DNA of 64,000 nucleotides from Nilaparvata lugens (taxonomy: Eukaryota; Arthropoda; Insecta; Hemiptera; Delphacidae). The stretch is from the NCBI RefSeq assembly GCF_014356525.2, contig NC_052518.1:28274655-28338654 (forward strand). Reading direction: 5' to 3'. Position numbers and translations under genes: made by a program. Shown here piece by piece: positions 42,001 to 53,700 of this stretch (its first letter is position 1; each line of letters starts with the position of its first letter). Below the pieces are notes generated by a model. It was not told the DNA's origin. It did not search any database and worked only from the letters and a program-made list of their open reading frames with translations.

Positions 42001-44703
42001 TCTTCAAAAAACGGGAGGATTAATTTCAGCGGTACACAGAAAGTGAATGTATTATCCGTTAGCTCATATCCTGCTCTGTCAAAACCAGCCAAGTGATATG
42101 TGTTTTTATCGAGAGTATTTTTCACCAATATAGCTTTAATTGTGGATGTTAATCCAATCAATCTTGATTTAGAAATTTGCTGACCTGCTAATTCATATCG
42201 TATTTTGTCAAAAAGGTTGCCGATTACATTACTGCTTAATTTATAGTCTGCTGCAACTGGTGCATCGGCTGGGTCTGTTCCCGGTTTTGTACAGTTAACT
42301 GTTCCCTCAATCAATATGAATGATTTACAAGGTAAAGAATAGACATCTAAAGAATTTATGCCAATACGTGCCTCGTCAGAGTTTTTTATTTCCTGTCCTG
42401 AATAAACTGTATGAGTGTGAAATTGGAATTTAGTAATATCATTATAAAACTGAAGGTCTGTCTCCACATCCAGAATTTCACCAATTGCTGCGCCTGACAT
42501 TTCGCCAATCAACTATAAAACCCAACTTTTCTAATATTCTCGCGCTTTTAGCCGACAAAGCACGTTTGTTTTTAGGTGTTGACGCTATCGCGTTCCTTTC
42601 TCTAATGACTTGATTGGTCTTATTCGAACGTGGGTTGAAAATAAGATAACCCATTACTTTTCACGTATGTGCAACCTAATTGTAATTGTATCTCCGCGGA
42701 AATCAATAAACGATCCGTTCTGGTCCGTTACCTTTACATTAATAGTTTGAATTCGATGCGTATTCAAAGGTACATAAATAATCGGTGATGGTACTTCGTT
42801 TATTAAATAACCGCTAGGAACCTTTGGTAAAAATTCATAGATTATATGTTTTTGTTTTCCCTCAGAGTAACTGCCGCAAGCTAAATTACACTCAACTACA
42901 ATACTGTCAACGCTTGTTATGTTAACCAAATGTTTGGAATAATGCCATTTATTTGGCTGCAAAACAACATTATCAAAACCAAGTATCTTAGCAATCGAAT
43001 CAGAACGTGTTAAATCAATGGGTTTATCAGAATGAATTTCAATCTTCATAGTATTTACGTTTGCACGTATAATAAGTTTATTCTTCTTGCCATCAATATT
43101 CAATTTATTCTTTAAAGATTTTATAATATCCTCAACTTCATATGCACCAGTATCCAACTCGATTAATCTATCACCATATTTGAAGCTGGAATTTGTTCCT
43201 TTGTTAATGTTTGCAATACTATTGTAACTGGAAAAATTAATCAATCCAATTTCCCATTCACGATTTTTATCCAATTCTATAATTTCTTGTAAATGTTCAT
43301 AGAGGTTACTCGTGTTAGATCGTAATGTAATAACTACCATCTTGTGTGTTCACCACAAACACTTAATTACAACTGATTTGCAAGAAACAATAATGTAAGA
43401 TGACCACAAAAATCACTATTTAATGGTTGCATATGCTCCACATTATAAAATATATTTACTCCATTTTCTTTTTTCCAATATTTGTCCAATTCGTATGGAG
43501 GTTGTAAATTTCCAATTGGATCAAAATACCAAACATTAGAGCCAACTTTCTTATATGCTACCCAATGTGTGCCATCCTCGCTTTCCCTTGCTAAATTCAC
43601 AATGGCATTCTCGTTTTTTAGAATTTTTTTGGGTAATGCATCTAGCATATATATGCCTCTTAGCTGAATCTGTAATAATTTCGACCAATCAATAAAATCA
43701 TAATTACTCAATTCTCCTTCAATATTCATGCCTTCTTCTTCTTCTTCTTCCTACTCTTCTTTGTTGTTCTACGTTTCTTAACTTGAGGGAATAAACTCAC
43801 TCCATATGATGATGGGGGTAGGGGTGGAACTCTCCCCCCACTAGTTATTTGAGGAAAAGGCTTCAAAAAATATCCTTTTCCTGCAATATGCTTTTTCAAC
43901 TGAGCTATAGCTTTGCGTCTAATATCGTTACTATAACTTCTCCTCTCATTCTTCTTCTTCTTCTTCTTCTTTCTCAAAGACCCACCAAACGCCGCTTTAG
44001 CTTTCATAACGTTTGTAACAAGATAGCTAAGTGCTTTCTCGGCAAGGGGTGTTTGAGGATTTTTGAAAATGTCCCATGCAGCATTTGCTAGAGCTCTGTC
44101 AGCTACCGCTCGAGTTTTATTATCGCTATTTTGAGTATAGGCTATATCATGTATCTTGCAAGCTCTATCTAATGAATTTATACCTTGATCACCTCTCTTT
44201 AACCTTTCATTAACCTTGGTCCCCGGTCCGCAAAACTCATATCCCGGAATATGATATTCTTCCCCCAGGTTATCAATTACCTTATTTAAAATAGTTGATG
44301 TCACATTACCTGCCAAACCTGACACACCTTTAAAAACTCTTGCCACTGAACTCAAGATTCCTCTACCCCGTTTCCTCGAACTCTGCTTTTTTCTCCTACA
44401 TACCATTTTTCATTACCTTTCAACTCAATGGTTGAACATTAACTGAGGTTAATTAATCAATACACCAACTTGAATTGGTTTAATTTTCAATCGAGTTGGA
44501 AATGAATTCATACCATGATTGCTATGATACATTGCTTGAATGATAAGAATATTATTTCAAATCTGAAAGGTGAATGCGATTTGAAAAGGGGAGAAATGAT
44601 GCTGGCATTGCAGGCCCACCCACATCTGTAGGAGCACGTGCTAATGTAGGAACACGTGCTAATGTAGGAGGGAGCGAGAAGCCAGCAGTGCTTGCCTGCA
44701 CTG

Positions 44704-44747
<44 letters not shown>

Positions 44748-47700
44748 CGGAAAAGACTAGTGAGCATGCTCGCAACAAACTATAAAAGACGCAGTCACCT
44801 TATTTAAATATCATTCACAACAGAGCAGGTGAAGCAGCATTTCTTCTTCTGCGTGTTTCTACTATTCATTACGAACTTATCAACAACGGCAACAACAGGT
44901 AAGAATTGAAAACAATTTTTATAGACACAATATTTCAATTTATTTTATCTATTTGCACATACATCTATACAATTCGTAACACATAGGTCAACGAATTGTA
45001 TACAGATATAAAAATTGTTAAGCATTAACAATTTTTATATCTGTCCAATTTGGAGACTTATGTGTTACTACTAACACATAATGTTTACAATTTTTGTTAA
45101 AATGTTCAATCTTCGGCGTATCAATGCAGGAAGCAAATCTTTGAGGTAGATACACCTCACATTTGCTTCCTGCATTGATTATTTTTAAAATTACACGCCG
45201 ACCGTGCTGGTTTGTGTCCTCCCTCTCGGCAACTATGGGGTAGGGAGTGCGCTCCTTCAACTCCCTCAGCGGCACCCACGGTTTCGGCTGCGATTTGTTG
45301 ATGGTGAGGATCCACCTCCTTCATTAACGGCACGAGTGAGGAGTCCTCGTCCATTACAGCTCGTTTCTGTTGAAAAATATTTGATTAGTGTCTTATTTGT
45401 TTCAGATCAAGATCTCTACATCAGATTATCATCGAATTGTCATCATCGAATTCTCTGCATAAAGTGAGTAATATCAGTTATTGAAATAACATTGGATTGA
45501 CTACTTTAAACAATAATTTCTATTCGGCTCAAATAATATTTCCTTTGCATTCCAAGCAGTTCAAATAATATTTCCTTAGCATCAATTTCTATTCGGTTCA
45601 AATAATATTTCCTTTGCATTCAAAGCAGTTCAAATAATATTGGTAACAATGTTGCATGATCGGTTACTTTAAACAATAATATCTCATAATACCATTTCTA
45701 ATCAGTTCAAGGAAATATTGCTAACATTGATACATGATCGATTAGTTTAAACAATAATTTCTAATCAGTTCAAATAATATTCCCTTTGCATTCTAATCAT
45801 TTCAAATAATATTTCCTTAGCATCAATTTCTATTCGGCTCAAATAATATTCCTTTGCATTCCAAGCAGTTCAAATAATATTGGTAACAATGTTGCATGAT
45901 CGTTACTTTAAACAATAATATCTCATATACCATTTCTAATTAGTTCAAGGAAATATTGCTAACATTGATACATGATCGATTAGTTTAAACAATAATTTCT
46001 AATCAGTTCAAATAATATTCCCTTTGCATTCTAATCATTTCAAATAATATTTCCTTAGCATCAATTTCTATTCGGCTCAAATAATATTTCCTTTGCATTC
46101 TAATCATTTCAAATAATATTTCCTTAGCATCAATTTCTATTCGGCTCAAATAATATTTCCTTTGCATTCCAAGCAGTTCAAATAATATTGGTAACAATGT
46201 TGCATGATCGGCTACTTTAAACAATAATTTCTAATCACTTCAAGGAAATAACATTGTTGCATAATCGATTAGTTTAAACAATAATTTCTAAGCAGTTCAA
46301 ATAATATTTCCTTTGCATTCTAATCACTTCAAGGAAATATTGCTAACATTTATGCATGATTGAATACTTTAAACAATAATATCTCATAATACCATTTCTA
46401 ATCAGTTCAAGGAAATATTGCTTGCATTCTAATCAGTTCAAATAATATTCATATCAAATAATATTCGTATCAAATAATCAAAGACTCATATGTGCAAAGA
46501 TTTTTTAACAATCAATCAGAGAAAAAAAATCTGTGCATACACAAGTTAATAATATTTGTTGAAACTAACCTTTGATTGAGTGAGCACCTCCTCCTCCTCT
46601 TCCCCGCTAACCTCAGGCTCCTCGAACGTTAACTTCCTCTTCCCCTGCTTCTGCCTGATGCTGTTTGAGAGGGTTGTCAGCACCGCACGCCTCGGCGCCC
46701 AGGTAGGTGCTGGAGCCAAGCGCTGAATAGGGTTGTCCCCGATCACGATCTCGCCCCCTGGTGATGCTGGATCCAGTGGAGCGGGTGCGGGAGCAGCAGC
46801 AGCGGCAGTGGCAGCAGCAGAAGAAGCAGCACATGACTCGGCAGCTTTGCGCTGCCAATAGTTGAGCACACGCTGCGGGGGTGGGCTATCCGGCAGGATG
46901 TAAGATGGAGAATGTGAAGTCATCATGAAGGTGGTTCAGATGTAAATGATAATTTTCCTCTCATCGCTTGTGTTTATATAGCATATGTTTCTCTCTCTGT
47001 TCCAGGCTTGTGCGAGCGAGAGCGTGCTACAAGGCGAAAAAAATTCGAATTTCTCCCCAACAACACGTGCTCCCAGATCGTTATCAGATTGTAAGTATTC
47101 TCTCTCCGACACACGATCATTTTTCAAATAGCATCCATGTGTTAGAAGACGAAAAAAAAAATCTCGTCTAGAACTCAGCATGAGACTTCACCTGCTAGAA
47201 GCTGAAATCCCCCATGTCAACTCACTCAAACATATTTCTATTAAATATTTCACGCCATAGAGGAATAGCATTCTCGATTCAGTTATTAAATATTTCACGG
47301 CATTTCAACATAGAGGAATAGCATTCTCGATTCAGTTATTAAATATTTCATTGTTTTCACAGCATTTTCTCACCTCTCAACTCGAGTTCCGAACCTCATA
47401 ACCAGTTGAGCTCTCGTCGAGAGAAGACAGCTGAGAGGAATCAATCATACCATAGGGCGCTATCTACACCTCTAGCATAGACCGCTATCTACACCTGTAC
47501 CATAGCCCGCTATCTACACCTGTACCATAGGCTTGCTATCTACACTCGAGGAGATTCACGCAGCATCAACCACTACATGTAAGTACATTTTTACTTTGAT
47601 TTTATCCTCTGAGGAGGAAAATAGTCCTCCGAGGACAGTTTTTGTCCTCCGAGGAGAGGACTTTTGTCCTCAGAGGATAAAAAACCTTCTACAATATACT

Positions 47701-50700
47701 GCATGCATGCGATTTTACTTCATCTTTACAATATGGTATATCTGGAACATCCAAGCCCCGCTCTTCTTTCTCACACTCTTCATATAAACAAAACGGTAAA
47801 TGTATTACTTTTTCAAATGGATTTTCCATAATATATTTGCAATAGACACATTGCAGATAGAATGGATTTTTATGTAAGAAATAACCATTTCTCGCAAAAT
47901 ACTCTGCTTTATTGCATAATGATTTACAAAAGTCACAATGATGATGCTTTTCAAAATACTCTCCTTGAACGGATGAATCTTCTACACAATTAAAAGTTGA
48001 ATATCTTTCTTCATATTCTCGTAGAATATTATTATCGAAATTCTCCTCTTCAATTGTTATATTATCTTTCCTTCTACAGTTCGGACTGTACCTTGCATGT
48101 TCTATTGCTGGTATGTCACTTTCTTCCCATTTTCCCAAATAAATTGAACAAAATACACATCGCACAATGTCTGGTGGAGATGAGAATATAAATCCCTCTT
48201 TCGCCATGTTTTCCGTGGACAAATGCGGAGAAGATTTCAACCATCTTTTATCAAAAGATAATAATCTTAATCTTTCATACAACATTATGTGATCTTGAGA
48301 TATCATTTTCACACACCCTTCTTCTACCAATGTCAATTCACAACTAAACATGTTGTTGTACTCTATCTCATCCTGATTGTTATTCTTTTGTTATAATTAG
48401 GGAACATGCGGCACGCCATGATGGGAATGTTAAATGGTTTATAGTCTTAAATGTTTTGCTGTATAAATTAGTGGTGATGGATGACAAGCAGGTTGGTGAG
48501 ACTGTCTCATCTCTAATAAATCTACATAGTTACTCCAACATAGCGCTAAACGTGCTTGAGAACTATGAAGATTTTAATGAGCATTTTTTCTTGGCTGTGA
48601 AAAAAATCCTCTCATCTTTCGAAAATTTCGTAAGACATGGGAGTGGATGGGTGCTAAAGAAAATTGAATCACTGGATGTGAACGTGATTAAATTTAATCC
48701 TATATACACATCCAGTTTCATTCAAACACCCCAGTTTTTGAAAAACAAACATTGCATTATAAATGTCAAAAATCTCTCTGACGAAAAATGCTTTTTATGG
48801 TCAGTGCTCGCGTATTTCCATCAGAAGCCAAGGAACTCCGACTTGAGTGTAAAGTATTTGAGCAAGTTTGCTCACACACTTAATACGCAAGGTGTAAATT
48901 TCCCGGTGACGACACGCGATATTAAGAAATTTGAAATACTCAATCCAGACATTGCAATTCATGTCATCGCGTACGAGAACAAAAAGTTTTTCCCCTTCCG
49001 TACAAGCATTTTCCGCACGTGTAAACACCAAATTAATCTTTTAATGCTAAAAGGCGATGCAGGAAAAACTCATTTCTGTTTAGTAAATACTGCAAACGGG
49101 AAAAACGGGCTATCGCGTCTTCTCTCGCACCTTTCAAAACATCATGGTCAAGTACACATTTGTAATTTTTGTTTTCACCGGTTCACATCGGACAAATCTA
49201 AAAATTATGATGGTAAAGCAAATTTAATGAAACATGTGGAACTTTGTTCCAAGTTTGAATCTCAGCGCGTTTCATATCCTAAACGTGGAGAGACAATTAA
49301 ATTCAAGAAACTAGGCACCACGTTGAAGAAAAAGTACACCATTTACGCGGATTTAGAAACTTATGTTGTTAATATCACAGATGATTCCGATTCTGATGAA
49401 ATTACTCGTAGTTACACAAAGAAAACGGCGCGTCATATTCCCTGCGGCTATTGTTTCGTTGTTATAGATGTTAATGGGGAAATCGCCTACGGACCTGTAC
49501 TCCATAGATCGAGTAGTTTAGACGAAAAAATCATGGAGAAATTTCTTCAGGAAATTACAGATCTCGGGGACATTTTGTATGAGGATATGAAACGAGAAAT
49601 TCCGATGCAAGCTTTATCCGAAAGTCAAGAGCGTGAATTTCAAAATTCAGTAAACTGTGGGCTTTGTGCTGAACCGTTTTTAGACAGCGATATTAAATGT
49701 GGTCACCACGCGCATGAAACCGGTAATTACTTGTGTGCGACACATGTTTCTTGTAATTTAACAGCTCGTACTCCGGAGTACATATCATGTTATTTTCATA
49801 ATTCCTCCGGTTTTGATTCGCATTTTATTCTGAAATCGCTCGGTAAATGTAAAAAAGAAATTTCCTGCATCGCAAATACGTCAGAGAGATTTTTGACACT
49901 TTCAGTAGGCAAAATTAAATTTTTAGATTCCTACAAGTTTATGTCTGAATCCTTGGAAGTATTGGTGCGTAATTTGGTAGAAAGTACAGACATGGAAAAG
50001 AAGTTCGAACGATTATTTTCGGTGTTTCATGATCCACCTCGCGAACACAGACAGCTCTTGTTGAAAAAAGGAGTATATCCCTACTCGTACATGAGCTGTC
50101 CCGAAAAATTCGCGGAAACATCGCTTCCTCCCATCGAATGTTTTCATACGATTTAACTGATACACCTCTGTCTCGTGAAGAATATGAGCATGCGCAAAGA
50201 GTGTTTTCAACATTCAAGCTGAAAAATCTGGGTGAATATCACGATTTTTATTTATGTTTGGACGTAATGCTATTAGCGGTAGTTTTTGAATCCATGAGGT
50301 CTACGCTTTTTAGCTCATATGGCCTTGATGTGACCCATTTTGTTTCTCTCGCACACTTCACCTGGAATTGCATGCTGAAACACACTAAAGTCGAACTAGA
50401 ATTGATTACTCATCCTGACATGCATCTTATGTTTGAGGCAAGGATGAGGGGTGGGGTGTCATTTATCGGTAAACGTTATTGCGAAGCAAATAACAAACAT
50501 CTACCCGAAACATACGATCCTTCAAAACCGTCTAATTATCTGCTTTATATCGATGCAAACAGTTTATACTCGGAAGCTATGAGCCGAAGCTTACCTGTTG
50601 GAAATTTCAAATTCCTCTCAGAGGAAGAAATTTCCAGCCTTGATTTCGCGAATTTGGACAGCAATTCAGAAACCGGATATATAATAGAATGTGATCTCAA

Positions 50701-53700
50701 GTACCCTCAAGAGTTACATGATAAGCACGCCAGCTTCCCACTCGCACCTCTCCACCAAACGCCGCCGCCTCGCGAATTGCTGTCGAACTACCAAACAAAT
50801 GAGAACGGTCAAACTGGAACCAAAAAGCTCATGAACACACTTTTCGACCGTGAATAGTACATTGTTCACTATGTCAATTTAAAGCTCTACCTTCAGCTCG
50901 GTTTGAAATTATTGAAAGTGCATCGCGTCATTAGCTTTTCCCAATCTCCCTGGCTGAAAAGCTACATCGACTTCAATATCCGGAATAGACAGAACGCGAA
51001 AAATAAATTTGAAATATCCTTCTCTAAGGCCTGTTGTAACCTAATATTTGGCAAGACGATACAGAGTAGTCGTAAGCAAATGAATGTTAAAATTATCACG
51101 GATGAAAAACGGTTAGATAAGTACATTTCAAATCCACTATGTAAACGCTGGCAAATAATTAGTCCGAACATGATTGCAGTTTTCTCTCGCAAGTTGGAAC
51201 TTAAAATGAACAAGCCTGTCTATTCCGGCTTTTCCGTACTGGAGTTGAGTAAATTCCATATGTACGATTTTTTCTATTGCAAATTACAAAAAATTATACC
51301 GTGGGATCGTATAGAACTGTGTATGACTGACACCGACAGTTTTCTTCTAAACCTAAAAGTCGAAGATGTGTATCAGTTGATTAGAGAAAATTTTACCCTT
51401 TTCGATACTTCTAACTATCCACCTTCCCACCCTTGCTTTTCCATGGAGAGAAATAAAGTTGTAGGAAAGTTCAAGGATGAGACCGCCTCAAAACCTGTGC
51501 ATAGATTTCTAGGCCTTAGATCGAAACTTTACTCATTTTTAGTATGTAACAAGAATGAAGAACCTGTAAATAAATGTATAGCATAGGGTGTACAGAGCGG
51601 AGTGAAATGTAGAAAACTTAATTTTAATTTATATAAGAAATCATTGTTTGAACGTAGTGAACATGTAGAAAAATTTAATATGTTAAGATCCTATAATCAC
51701 ACCATGTATCAGGTTGAATGTGCAAAAATCTGTTTGAGCCCTTATGATGATAAGAGGTACATTGCTGAGAATGGTGTTGATACTCTCCCATTTGGACATT
51801 ATAGAGTGCCCACAACACTCTAACTGATTGCTCAGTATGTCCCGTGACAATCATCCAACACCACTGATTTGACTATATCATGAATATTATTAGATCTAAG
51901 CTAGCTTTAGAGCTTCATAGCGTGCCGCTTGTGAACTATCCCACTCGCAAATATGAGTTGAAAAGTGAAAAAGACTTGCTTCAAGCCGATCTCATTGAGA
52001 TGACGAGTTTATCGCGTTTTAATAAGGGTTACAAATATATCTTAGCTGTTATTAATTGTTTTTCAAAATTTGCATATTGTGTACCATTAAAAGACAAGGC
52101 AAGCCAATCTGTATTTAACGCTCTCAAGCCAATTATTTCTAAAAATAAGGGAGTTAAGCTGTTCCAAACAGATCAGGGAACAGAATTCTTTAATTCAAAA
52201 GTTAAAGCGTTATTAGATAGATATAGTATTAAACATTATCATGTTTTTACCGATAAGAAAGCCTCCATAGTTGAAAGGTTTAATAGAACACTTGAAGCAA
52301 AAATTTATAGATATTTAACTGAACATGGAACCAAAAACTGGATATCGCAACAAGACAGTTTAGTTCGTGATTATAATGCAACAATGCATTCATCCATTAG
52401 AATGAAACCTAAAGATGTGGGGAAAAAAGATCGTAATCATGTTTTAATGTCTTTGAATTCTGCATTCAATAGATGATATAAATTGAAAAATTCAAAACCG
52501 AAATTTAAGCTAGGAGATGTTGTACGAATCTCAAAGAAAAGGGTTCTTTTCGATAAATCTTATAACATAAACTGGAGCGCAGAGTATTTTGTAATTCATT
52601 CTATATTTCCTTCTCAACCTGTAATGTATAGCCTGCGAGATCTAAACGGAGAAGTAATTAGTGGTAGGTTTTATGCAGAAGAAATTAAAAAAACACAATT
52701 AAACGAATCGGAGAGACAAGTGTATTTGATTGAAAAAATATTAAAACGTGATAAAAAAGGATTGCTAGTGAAATGGATTGGGTTTTCAACGCCTAGTTAT
52801 ATTAGTAAAGATCAACTATTAGATGAAAAATATTCTTTTGTAATCTATTGTAAATATCATGTACATTTATTGTAAATAATCTATTGTAAATATCATGTAC
52901 ATTTATTGTAAATAATCTATTGTAAATACATTCCATTCAGTGTAAATATCATGATGTACATTTGTTGAAAATATAATAGCTCCTCATCAAACATTGCTTT
53001 TCATTTCAATCTGAAGTTTTGTAATTTGCTAAGGCTCAACCAACAGATGCATTCTCGTGAAGAGGGTGCGGGAAAGAGAGTGCCAGTTGAAGTGAGAAAC
53101 TTCTATCAGTGGGAGGGAGCCTCTGTCTAGCCATGTGGTGTGATCCTCTCCGATAACTTATCAGTTCCTTATCAGATCACATGCTGTACACGTGACTAAC
53201 ATGATTTCGATAGTAAATTTCGACAATGTTATAAGAGAGAAAGAAATGCCAACATGGTGTACAAATGGTAAGTTGTTACCACATAATGCAAGGATCCTTA
53301 TAATAGGCTCTTCAGGGTGTGGCAAGACCAATTTACTATTTAATTTAATTTTTTCAAAGAATGGGTTGAGATTTAAAACTATATACTTGCACACGAAGAG
53401 CGAGTATCAAGATAAGTACTTGTTTTTGAGAAAAGTCTTTTCAAAAATGAAGGGTATTGAATTTCATATAAACAGCAATTCGGAATCTATACCTCACCCC
53501 AACAAAATTCAACAATTTTCTCTTGTCATATTCGACGACTTCCAACTTAATCACGTACCTCAAATAAGAGAATATTTTACCATGGGACGACATCGTAATA
53601 TTGACACTGCATATTTAATTCAGAGTTATGGAGCTACACAGAAACATTTCACTAGGGACAATGCGAATATGATTATAATCTTCAAGGTAGATTTATTGAG

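Noticed and set aside
44552..44767. Minus-strand ORF with a Thr-His run
   Set aside because: Translation of the (TG)n microsatellite at 44705-44746.
46003..46224. Repetitive minus-strand ORF ([19 protein letters not shown] repeated)
   Set aside because: A frame through the AT-rich tandem array, with no promoter or homologue apparent.
45480..46480. Regular repeats resembling a CRISPR-like array
   Set aside because: Eukaryotic element; units are adjacent and interleaved, without unique spacers of equal length.
46936..47181. ORFs on both strands around the leader exon 3
   Set aside because: Short, overlapping and without motifs; the plus-strand one has no ATG in the exon.
48456..48477. TATAAAT at 48461 as the polymerase promoter
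   Set aside because: Only 15 bases before the ATG at 48477, too close for a TATA-directed start; the sequence is within the open frame and the spliced-leader model explains more.
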